A stretch of DNA of 64,000 bases from positions 480,727 through 544,726 of the forward strand of contig NZ_JACHTE010000001.1 of NCBI RefSeq assembly GCF_014145395.1. Reading direction: 5' to 3'. This document shows positions 8,872-16,045 of this stretch, in pieces. The notes under the pieces are model-generated. The model searched no databases, was not told where the DNA came from, and saw only the letters and a program-made list of their open reading frames with translations. The stretch comes from Marilutibacter penaei (GTDB taxonomy: Bacteria; Pseudomonadota; Gammaproteobacteria; Xanthomonadales; Xanthomonadaceae). Both the position numbers and the translations under genes were made by a program. The first letter of the stretch is position 1, and each line of letters begins with the position of its first letter.

Positions 8872-10920
8872 ATGCCCGACCCCGCCTGCCGCGCCCGCAC
8901 CGCCCTGGCGCCCCTCGTCGCCCTGCTGGCGTTGGTCGCCTGCACCGCGCAGGCCGCCACGGTGGCGCGGGTGGAATCCCCCGGCCAGGTGCTGGCGGTG
9001 GAACTCGACCTCAGTGGCGAAGGCCGCCTGTCCTACCGCGTGCAGCGCTTCGGCGAACCGGTGATCGACGACTCGCGGCTCGGGTTCCGTCTGCGCGACA
9101 GCGGCACGCTCGAGCGCAACCTGGCACTGGCGTCCACTGCCACGAACAGCGCTGACCGCACCTGGGAGCAGCCCTGGGGCGAACGCCGCTTCGTCCGCGA
9201 CCACCACAATGAACTGCGTGCGTCGTTCACCGAGACGATCGCGCCCGGGCGTCGCTTCGACGTGGTGGTGCGCGTGTTCGACGACGGCCTGGGCTTCCGC
9301 TACGAGTTTCCGGAACAGGACGGACTGGCCGAAGCGATCATCGACGACGAGCTGACCGAGTTCGTCGTACACGACCCGGCGACCGCGTGGTGGATCCCCG
9401 CCGGCGAGTGGAACCGCTACGAGTACCTGTACCAGCGCACGCCGCTCGACCAGGTCACCCAGGCGCACACGCCGATGACGCTGCGCACGGACGGCGGCCT
9501 GCATATCGCCTTCCACGAGGCCGCGCTGGTCGACTACGCCGGCATGTGGCTGCGCCGCACCGAGGGCCAGCGCTTCCGCGCGCAGCTCGCGCCCGCCTCC
9601 GAAGGCTGGAAGGTGCGCCGCGCGCTGCCCTTCCACACCCCGTGGCGCACCCTGCAGATCGCCGACAGCGCCGCCTCGCTGTACGCGTCCTCCGACCTGA
9701 TCCTCAACCTCAACGAGCCCAACCGGCTCGGCGACGTCAGCTGGTTCAAGCCGGCCAAGTACGTCGGCATCTGGTGGTCGCTGCACCTGGAAACCGAGAC
9801 CTGGGCGACGGGGCGCAAGCATGGCGCCACCACGGCGAACACGAAGCGCTACATCGACTTCGCCGCCGAGCACGGCTTCCGCGGCGTGCTGGTCGAAGGC
9901 TGGAACCCGGGCTGGGACGGCCAGTGGTTCGGCAACGGCTACGATTTCGACTTCACCCGCGCGACGCCCGACTTCGACATCGAAGCCCTGTCGGCCTACG
10001 CCACGAGCAAGGGCGTGCACCTGATCGGCCACCACGAGACCGGCTGCGCGGTCAGCCATTACGAGGACCAGATGGACGCGGCCTTCGCGCTCGACGAACG
10101 GCTCGGCATCGACGTGGTCAAGACCGGCTATGTCTGCGATGCCGGCCAGATCGAGCGGCGACTCGAGGATGGTCGCGTCGTCCGCGAATGGCACGACGGG
10201 CAGTGGAACGCGAACCACCACCAGCGCGTGCTGGAAGCCGCGGCGCGGCACCGGGTGGCGATCAACGCGCACGAGCCGATCAAGGACACCGGCCTGCGCC
10301 GGACCTGGCCGAACTGGGTCTCGCGCGAGGGGGCGCGCGGCATGGAGTACGGCGCCTGGGGCAACCCGACCAATCCGCCGGAGCACGAGGCCAACCTGGT
10401 GTTCACCCGCATGCTGTCGGGGCCGATGGACTACACGCCGGGCATCCTGAGCCTGCAGGGCCGCGGCCAGGCGATCCAGACCACGCTGGCCAAGCAGCTG
10501 GCGCTGTACGTGGTGCTGTACAGCCCGGTGCAGATGGTCGCCGACCTGCCCGAGAACTACGCGAGGCACCGCGAGGCCTTGCGCTTCATCGAGGACGTGC
10601 CGGCGGACTGGGCCGACACCCGCGTGCTCAACGGCGAGGTCGGCGATTTCGTGACCTTCGCACGCCAGGACCGCAACAGCGCGGACTGGTACCTGGGCAG
10701 CATCACCGACGAACACGGCCGCCTGCTGCAGGTGCCGCTGTCCTTCCTGGAACCGGGCCGCACCTATACGGCGCAGGTCTACCGCGATGGCGACGATGCA
10801 CACTGGCGCGACAACGCGTCGTCGTTCGTGCGCGAGGAGCGCGAGGTCACCAGCGCGGACGTGCTGACGCTCCGGCTGGCGGCCGGCGGTGGGCAGGCGA
10901 TCCGGTTCGTCGCGCGTTGA
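8872..10920 (+). CDS. GH97 alpha-glucosidase, SusB-like
   Basis: A 682-residue glycoside hydrolase family 97 enzyme, homologous to SusB of the Bacteroides starch system, releasing glucose from maltodextrins in the periplasm. A signal sequence ends in LVAC (Cys24), compatible with a lipobox; cleavage after AQA is the alternative. The N-terminal beta-sandwich is followed by a TIM barrel carrying WWIPAGEWNRYEYLY, VGIWWSLHLETETWATG, LVEGWNPGWDG, INAHEPIKDTGLRRTWPNW and ARGMEYGAWGN. Glutamates in the HEP and GMEY motifs correspond, from family knowledge, to active-site bases of the inverting subgroup. It is likely co-transcribed with the alpha-glucosidase. Length and domain order are complete. Confidence 0.92.
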   Translation: MPDPACRARTALAPLVALLALVACTAQAATVARVESPGQVLAVELDLSGEGRLSYRVQRFGEPVIDDSRLGFRLRDSGTLERNLALASTATNSADRTWEQPWGERRFVRDHHNELRASFTETIAPGRRFDVVVRVFDDGLGFRYEFPEQDGLAEAIIDDELTEFVVHDPATAWWIPAGEWNRYEYLYQRTPLDQVTQAHTPMTLRTDGGLHIAFHEAALVDYAGMWLRRTEGQRFRAQLAPASEGWKVRRALPFHTPWRTLQIADSAASLYASSDLILNLNEPNRLGDVSWFKPAKYVGIWWSLHLETETWATGRKHGATTANTKRYIDFAAEHGFRGVLVEGWNPGWDGQWFGNGYDFDFTRATPDFDIEALSAYATSKGVHLIGHHETGCAVSHYEDQMDAAFALDERLGIDVVKTGYVCDAGQIERRLEDGRVVREWHDGQWNANHHQRVLEAAARHRVAINAHEPIKDTGLRRTWPNWVSREGARGMEYGAWGNPTNPPEHEANLVFTRMLSGPMDYTPGILSLQGRGQAIQTTLAKQLALYVVLYSPVQMVADLPENYARHREALRFIEDVPADWADTRVLNGEVGDFVTFARQDRNSADWYLGSITDEHGRLLQVPLSFLEPGRTYTAQVYRDGDDAHWRDNASSFVREEREVTSADVLTLRLAAGGGQAIRFVAR

Positions 10921-11061
10921 GGGTCCAACCCGCTTTCCGCTCGGTTCGGGGGGCAGGTTTTTTTTGGTGCATCGTCCGTCCAGAGCGTGAGGGCGACGCG
11001 TACCCCTCGGGGTGGGTTGCGCGCGCCGTAGCCGTCGGTGGGTGAGGGAGCGCCGGGGTAA

Positions 11062-11138
11062 CCCGGTAGCCTCCGGGGCGAATGTCCCCCGGCCGCCTGC
11101 GCGGCCTCCTCCTTTATTTCGCCCCGGAGGCTACCGGG
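11062..11138 (-). repeat. Stem-loop element, copy A
   Basis: Perfect 21-bp arms (11062-11082 and 11118-11138) enclose a 35-base core. On the minus strand the core reads ATAAAGGAGGA, a 6-bp inner stem GGCCGC/GCGGCC with loop GCAG, then GGGGGACA. Copies B and C share both loop strands but have unrelated arms. The minus strand is given because it is the purine-rich strand. Confidence 0.85.
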
Positions 11139-11227
11139 CCACCCCGACGCCGTCGGGTCATGGGGTTGGATGGCACTCAGGAACAGTCCCCGGACGCCCG
11201 GGATCGCTGTGACTGTCGGCTGCCGGT

Positions 11228-11254
11228 GGACGGCGGACGGCGGACGGCGGACGG
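11228..11254. repeat. Short GGACGGC tandem repeat
   Basis: Four head-to-tail copies of the heptamer GGACGGC, the last missing one base. It lies between stem-loop elements A and B. Such heptads are prone to slippage; no function is evident. Confidence 0.75.
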
Positions 11255-11288
11255 TGACCGCACCACCCCACCCTTGACTCCCGGCAAT

Positions 11289-11384
11289 GCCGGCGTCCGG
11301 TGCCCTTGGGGGCGAAATCAAGGAGGAGGCCTCGGCTTGGCCGAGGCCGGGGGACATTCGCCCCCGAGGGCACCGGATGCCGGC
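11289..11384 (+). repeat. Stem-loop element, copy B
   Basis: Arms of 28 bases (11289-11316 and 11357-11384) pair completely on the plus strand if two G-U pairs are allowed. The core reads ATCAAGGAGGA, a 9-bp inner stem GGCCTCGGC/GCCGAGGCC with loop TTG, then GGGGGACA. It is inverted relative to copy A, 150 bp away. Confidence 0.85.
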
Positions 11385-11445
11385 ATCCTCGGCGCCCCGG
11401 CACGACCGCCCTTCCGCTCCGCCTACGCGGCCCCGACTGCCCCGA

Positions 11446-11703
11446 ATGACGCTCTTTTGTCCATTCGCGGCCTTCCCACGCGCGTCCGCGGACAAAGTTT
11501 CACCACTCACGGAGCTCAAGTGCTCCGTGGATGGACATGATTTGTCCACCCGCGCGCCTCCGGACGCCGTGAATGGACACGTGTTCACCATTACCGGAGC
11601 ACGTGGGCGCCGCGCGTGGACACATGTTCGCCATCGCTGGAGCAGGGAGGCATCGCGCGTGGACAGAATTTCACCGCCAGCGCAGCCCGGAGCGCCGTCG
11701 GCG
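11446..11703. repeat. Degenerate 43-bp-period repeat array
   Basis: A word of the form GGACA-N4-TTYRCCA recurs at 11490, 11533, 11575, 11618 and 11661, that is every 43, 42, 43 and 43 bp. A weaker first unit starts near 11446. Examples are GGACAAAGTTTCACCA, GGACATGATTTGTCCA and GGACACGTGTTCACCA. The sequence between words is only loosely conserved (GGAGCA-like and GCGCGT-like stretches). Several words are themselves near-palindromes, like protein-binding sites. The array lies downstream of the BLUF gene. Confidence 0.7.
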
Positions 11704-11822
11704 GAGCAAAACGCGTCGCGATCGCGCCCCAGAACCCCGTTCGCGTTGCAGGGGCGCGCGTGGATCGGAGTCGGCGGGCGCCGGTGCCGGCCCCGTCCCG
11801 GGCGTGCGTCCTGCCCGGCCCC

Positions 11823-12269
11823 TCAGGTCGCGACGGGCAGCATGTCGGCGGCCCAGCGGTTCCAGTGGTAGAGCAACTGGCTGATGCCGGGCGAGGCTTC
11901 GGCATCCTGGCGCGTATACGGGATGGCGTCTTCCCATTCGAGCTGGGCGAGGGCCTGCACCGCGGTGGCGGGCGGGCGGACGAAGCCCATGTGCCAGGTC
12001 GCGAAGAAGCGGGCGGCGACCGGGCCCTGCGACAGGACCTCGATGCGGTGGTGGGCACGGGCCCGGCGGATCCGCTCCAGCACCTGCAGTACGTCGTCCT
12101 GCCGTCCCTCGATGAGCTGGAAGAAGCGGTCGTCGCCGTGGAACAGGGCGCCGGTCACGCCCACCGAGGCATTGAACGCGCGGGCATCGAGCAGGAGCGC
12201 GTCGATCTCGTCCGGGCGCAGGTCGCGGGCGGTTTCGCTGACATAGGTCAGCGCGAAAAGATCAGCCAT
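11823..12269 (-). CDS. BLUF-domain blue-light sensor
   Basis: A 148-residue single-domain flavin photoreceptor. The BLUF fold is marked by the N-terminal strand with a conserved Tyr (LFALTYVSETA), the aRxfNasvgVTGAL helix-strand with Asn33, FFQLIEG with the Gln that rearranges around FAD on illumination, and FATWHMGF with Trp and Met near the C-terminal cap. A roughly 40-residue tail follows and no output domain is fused, so it must signal through a partner protein not visible here. It has no operon partner. The 220 bp upstream (12270-12489) hold only its promoter region with no recognised motif. Confidence 0.92.
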   Translation of the reverse strand: MADLFALTYVSETARDLRPDEIDALLLDARAFNASVGVTGALFHGDDRFFQLIEGRQDDVLQVLERIRRARAHHRIEVLSQGPVAARFFATWHMGFVRPPATAVQALAQLEWEDAIPYTRQDAEASPGISQLLYHWNRWAADMLPVAT

Positions 12270-12489
12270 GCGTGCGTCCTCGGGCGTGTAACGGGGGCAA
12301 CCTGCCGTGAGGCCCGCGGGCGGTCGGGGCAGGGAGCTTCGCTTCTAGGATACGCCCTCCCGGTTGCGAGGGAACGCGACCGGGGATCGAGCGTCGCGGG
12401 AGAACATTTCGAACGGGCCCGGGAATCAGCGCAGCGGACACCTCGGACCGGCTTGATCGCAGCAGGCGCCCGCCCGTTCCGTCATCGGA

Positions 12490-13653
12490 TCAGAACGTCG
12501 CTGCATCGATGACGTAGCGATAGCGGGCCTTCTTGTCGACGACGCTGGTCCAGGCGTCGTTGATCTGCTCCGCACGGATCACCTGGATCTTCGGGAGCAC
12601 CCGGTTGTCGGCACAGTAATCGACGACCTCCTGGGTCTCTTTCATGCCGCCGATCAGAGACGCGTTGAAGTTCACCCGGTTCGCCGCGAGGCCGATCGCA
12701 CTCAGGGTGACCTCGAACCGCTCCGGCATGCCGACCTGGGTGAACGTGCCATACGGTTTGACGACCGATGCGTAGGCCGCAACGTCGAACTGCACCGGAA
12801 TAGTGCTGATCATGTAGTCGAGCTGGCCCGCAAGCGGTGCAAGTTTCTCCAGGTCATCCACGACAATGGCCTCCTTCGCGCCGAAGGCCAGGATGTCCGG
12901 CACCTTTTCGGGCGACGTCGTGAACGCATAGACCTCGGCTCCTTTCGACACAGCGATCTTGACCGCCATGTGGCCCAGGCCACCGATGCCGGCGACGCCC
13001 ACCTTGTCACCCGCCTCGAGGTTGAATCTCATCAGGGGCGAATAGGTGGTGATGCCCGCGCACAGCAAGGGTGCCGCTTCCTGGAAGCTGATGTGCCCGG
13101 GGATGTGGACGACGAAATGCTCGTTGACCACGATGTTGGTGGAATACCCCCCCTGCGAGATCCCGGTTGGGGAACTGGGCTGCGGATAGCCATAGGTAAA
13201 CACCGTGCTGGCACAGTACTGCTCCTCGCCATCCCGGTAGCTGGGGCAGGACGGGTCGCTGTCCACCATGCAGCCGACGCCCGCGCGGTCGCCCACCTTG
13301 AAACGGGTGACGTTGCGGCCGATGGCGGCCACGACGCCCACGATCTCGTGGCCCGGCACCTGCGGGTACTTCTGCGGCCCCCAATGCCCCTTCATCTGGT
13401 GGATGTCGGAATGGCAGATGCTCGCGTACTTGATATCGATGAGGACATCGTCATCGCCGACCGGGCGGCGCTCGAAATCCCAGGGCACCAGCGCGCCCGA
13501 GGTATCGATGGCGGCATAGCCCCTCGACTTGATGTTTTCCGCTGAGCGGGTTGCCGCGAAAAGGTTCATTGATCCGCCCAGTAGCAGGCTACCGCCGGCC
13601 AGGGCGGAGGTGCTGATGAACTCGCGGCGGCTGGAATCGTGGATATCGGACAT
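12490..13653 (-). CDS. Zinc-dependent alcohol dehydrogenase with Tat signal
   Basis: A 387-residue medium-chain dehydrogenase of the cinnamyl-alcohol-dehydrogenase/YahK type, probably an NADP-linked aldehyde reductase. Catalytic zinc motif ICHSDIHQMKGHWG, then GHEIVGVV, structural-zinc cysteines (CMVDSDPSCPSYRDGEEQYC) and the Rossmann loop GIGGLGHMAVKIA are all present. Unusually, the N-terminus has a twin-arginine signal (SRREFISTSALAGG, Arg9-Arg10), so the folded enzyme may be exported. ATG 13653 is chosen; the longer frame would start at TTG 13683 without support. It is the second gene after the cupin-CMD protein on the same strand, 54 bases downstream, and probably in its operon under the divergent AraC regulator. 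Confidence 0.9.
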   Translation of the reverse strand: MSDIHDSSRREFISTSALAGGSLLLGGSMNLFAATRSAENIKSRGYAAIDTSGALVPWDFERRPVGDDDVLIDIKYASICHSDIHQMKGHWGPQKYPQVPGHEIVGVVAAIGRNVTRFKVGDRAGVGCMVDSDPSCPSYRDGEEQYCASTVFTYGYPQPSSPTGISQGGYSTNIVVNEHFVVHIPGHISFQEAAPLLCAGITTYSPLMRFNLEAGDKVGVAGIGGLGHMAVKIAVSKGAEVYAFTTSPEKVPDILAFGAKEAIVVDDLEKLAPLAGQLDYMISTIPVQFDVAAYASVVKPYGTFTQVGMPERFEVTLSAIGLAANRVNFNASLIGGMKETQEVVDYCADNRVLPKIQVIRAEQINDAWTSVVDKKARYRYVIDAATF

Positions 13654-13707
13654 GGCGGTCTGTACTGGATGGATGGAAGGCAAGCGGTGGCGACGCGCGG
13701 CCTGGCC

Positions 13708-14862
13708 TTACCCTGGCGTGGGTGGAGGGGATGCGAGCACGGCAGCCAACCGCCCTGCCTCGATGGCGCCCACGCTCTCGGCCAGCGCCGCCGCGACATC
13801 GGCCAGCTGCGCATGCGAGAGGCCGACGTTGAAGGACATCGCGACGTGCGATTCGAGCTGCGGCTCGACGCCCTCCATGCTGGCCAGGGCCGATACGGTC
13901 GTGAGCTCACGCGCCTGGTCGTCGATGACGCCGCGCGCGAACAGATCCCCGAAGAGATGACGCTGCAGGAGTTCATTGATCCCGGGCGCGAAGTCGAAGA
14001 GAGGACCGGCGACGGGCTGGCCGACCAGCCGCGTTTGCACGGCCTTGCCCGTTTCGAGGTTGTCGCCGCCAGCGGGGAGCGGTCCGGCCTCGGGTCCGGC
14101 GGGGTCAGTCCGGCCCGCGGCCTTCCTTTCCCCGACGATCCGCATCAGGGTGGCGACACCGTTGAGCGCTCGCGGGAATCCGGCATACGCGTAAAGATGG
14201 ATCTGGACTTCCTTGATTTCATTGACGGTCAACCCTGCATCGAGGCCTGCATCGATCGCGGCCCCGAGGGCTGCCATGTCGCCTTGGGCAGTGAAGGCCG
14301 CGATGGGGACGATCGCACGGGTCTTGGCAGGAAGCCGCTGGACCGACGATTCGGTCACCGTGGACGGCTGGCCGGCACGGTAGGCATCGTCAGTCACCTT
14401 CTCCTTCCATTCGACATTCTCGCCATCGCGACTCCCGGTGATGACGAGATGCGTCATGGCGGCTTGCGCGGTCGCGCCGTGCCAGTGGTCGATGCCGGGC
14501 GGACACCACACCACCTCCCCTTCGCCGGCCGTGATCACGCGGCCATCCCGCGTGCCGGTCAGGGCCGTACCGTCCGTCACGATCATGTGTTGTCCGGCAG
14601 GGTGCTGGTGCCATGCCGTCCTCGCCCCCGGCTGGAACGTGACGTAGGCGCCGGAAAACGAGGTGTGGTCGGTGGGCGGGAACAGCATCCTGACCTGGAC
14701 GTCCCCGGTGAAGTACTCATCGGATCCCCGGGCGACCTGCTGCGTATCGAGGGCGTACAACGTCTGCATGGGTGTCTCCGCGGGGACGGGCTGGACGGGG
14801 GCGGTGGCCAGGGCGCATGCCACTAGAAGGGCAAAGTGGAAACGTGGGGCGACCGGCTTCAT
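13708..14862 (-). CDS. Exported cupin / carboxymuconolactone-decarboxylase fusion
   Basis: A 384-residue protein with a signal peptide (cleavage near VPA-E, residue about 26). It carries an N-terminal cupin domain (metal-site motif TAWHQHPAGQHM, second motif PGIDHWHGA) and a C-terminal pair of carboxymuconolactone-decarboxylase-like segments (TVNEIKEVQIHLYAYAGFPR and DDQARELTTVSALASMEG). The CxxC pair of AhpD-type peroxidases is absent, so a thiol peroxidase role is unlikely. Similar fusions are common next to AraC regulators and YahK-type reductases, but the substrate is not established. AGGAG lies 8-9 bases before ATG 14862. It heads the two-gene operon with the dehydrogenase. Confidence 0.85.
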   Translation of the reverse strand: MKPVAPRFHFALLVACALATAPVQPVPAETPMQTLYALDTQQVARGSDEYFTGDVQVRMLFPPTDHTSFSGAYVTFQPGARTAWHQHPAGQHMIVTDGTALTGTRDGRVITAGEGEVVWCPPGIDHWHGATAQAAMTHLVITGSRDGENVEWKEKVTDDAYRAGQPSTVTESSVQRLPAKTRAIVPIAAFTAQGDMAALGAAIDAGLDAGLTVNEIKEVQIHLYAYAGFPRALNGVATLMRIVGERKAAGRTDPAGPEAGPLPAGGDNLETGKAVQTRLVGQPVAGPLFDFAPGINELLQRHLFGDLFARGVIDDQARELTTVSALASMEGVEPQLESHVAMSFNVGLSHAQLADVAAALAESVGAIEAGRLAAVLASPPPTPG

Positions 14863-15129
14863 GCGAGGGGCTCCTGACGGTCCTGGGTCTTGGGTCCTGC
14901 CCCGCCACGTTACCGAGCCTCTCACCGGGCCGGCTAGAACGATCGTCCTCGGATATTGCCTATTCCTATCAGGATGGAAAGTCGCCAGGACGGGTCGCCC
15001 CACGTCGCCCCCATCGGATACGATCATGGCGTGTATGGAATGTGAAGTTTCCCGATCCGATCGCATCAGGATGCCTGCACGCTTATTGCCTGATCCTGTT
15101 CATACGAATGAGAGCCCGGCACCTTGGAC

Positions 15130-16029
15130 ATGAACACGCCCACCTTCCCTCCCTCGAGCCTCGGGGACCGCATCGCCCGCTGGACCCGGGACCTGAACCG
15201 GCTCGACACGTCCATCCCGGGCCTGGTCTTCCATCGCTGGGACACGCCAACCGAGCCCACGAGCTACATGCTGGCCCCGAGCATCTGCCTGATTGGGCAG
15301 GGGCGAAAGCGCCTGCTCCTCGGCGAGGGCACCTACGTTTACGACGCCGAGCATTTCCTGATCACCGCCGTTGACCTGCCTGTCGTCTCGCAGATCCTGG
15401 AGGCAAGCCGGGACATGCCCTATGTCGGCCTGACGCTCGAACTCGACCTGGAACTGATCGCACGGCTGATGGTCTCCGGCGACATGCCCGCCCGCCGCAC
15501 GCCGGGGCACCCCCTCGGGATTGCCGTCAGCAAGGTGCCCTCCGCGCTACTCGATGCGTTCAACCGCCTGATCGACCTGATGGATGCCCCCGGTGACATC
15601 CCCATGCTGGCACCGCTGGTCAAGCAGGAGATATTCTATCGGCTCCTCACGGGAGAGCAGGGCGAGCTCCTGCGGCGCATCGGCACGGTGGGCAACCATG
15701 GGTACCAGGTCTCCCGTTCCATCGACTGGCTGAAATCCAACTACTCAAAACCCGTCAGGGTCGAGGACCTGGCCAGCCGCGCTGGACTCAGCGTATCCGC
15801 CTTCCACGCGCACTTCAGGGCGATCACTGCGTTGAGTCCGCTCCAGTTCCAGAAGCGGATCCGGCTCAACGAGGCGAGGAGGCTGATGCTGACCGAACGC
15901 ATCGATGCTGCCGACGCTGCTTTCAAGGTCGGCTACGAAAGTCCCTCGCAGTTCAGTCGCGAGTACAGTCGCCACTTCGGCGCGCCGCCCATGCGCGACA
16001 TCAAGAAGCTTGGTGAGATGCCGGCCTGA
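15130..16029 (+). CDS. AraC-family transcriptional regulator
   Basis: A 299-residue activator with an AraC_N-type sensor domain (residues about 1-180; SYMLAPSICLIGQGRKRLLLG) and a C-terminal double helix-turn-helix (VEDLASRAGLSVSAFHAHFR; AAFKVGYESPSQFSREYSRH). It is divergent from the cupin-CMD/dehydrogenase pair with a 267-bp shared intergenic region. In this subgroup the regulator usually controls the divergent reductase genes, so that is the likely target. ATG 15130 is preferred over TTG 15124, which lies just before it. No operator repeat could be assigned with confidence in 14863-15129. Confidence 0.9.
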   Translation: MNTPTFPPSSLGDRIARWTRDLNRLDTSIPGLVFHRWDTPTEPTSYMLAPSICLIGQGRKRLLLGEGTYVYDAEHFLITAVDLPVVSQILEASRDMPYVGLTLELDLELIARLMVSGDMPARRTPGHPLGIAVSKVPSALLDAFNRLIDLMDAPGDIPMLAPLVKQEIFYRLLTGEQGELLRRIGTVGNHGYQVSRSIDWLKSNYSKPVRVEDLASRAGLSVSAFHAHFRAITALSPLQFQKRIRLNEARRLMLTERIDAADAAFKVGYESPSQFSREYSRHFGAPPMRDIKKLGEMPA

Positions 16030-16045
16030 TCGTCTGGTACCGCAG

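Larger units (their letters stand above)
10921..11822. other. 902-bp non-coding region with repeats
   Basis: No convincing gene was found; open frames here are shadows of repeat DNA. The region contains a T8 run (10958-10965) that may end the GH97 transcript, stem-loop element A (11062-11138), a GGACGGC heptad run (11228-11254), stem-loop element B (11289-11384) and a 43-bp-period degenerate repeat array (11446-11703). The rest shows nothing recognisable. Confidence 0.7.

Noticed and set aside
11100..11125. CCTCCTCCTTTATTTC as a mimic of the 16S rRNA 3' end
   Set aside because: The resemblance to ACCTCCTTT is on the strand that the G-U pair pattern argues against; short matches of this kind are expected by chance.
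11012..11591. Several short open frames with EIKEEA-like words in the repeat region
   Set aside because: The repeated peptide arises from translating the AAATMAAGGAGGAGGC core of the stem-loop elements; there is no start site or conserved product.
11446..11703. Array considered as CRISPR
   Set aside because: The repeats are degenerate and the unit is mostly variable filler of constant length with residual similarity; there is no exact direct repeat and no cas gene nearby.
13653..13683. Upstream TTG start for the Tat dehydrogenase
   Set aside because: It would add 10 residues before the twin-arginine signal without a ribosome site; the ATG at 13653 gives a normal signal.
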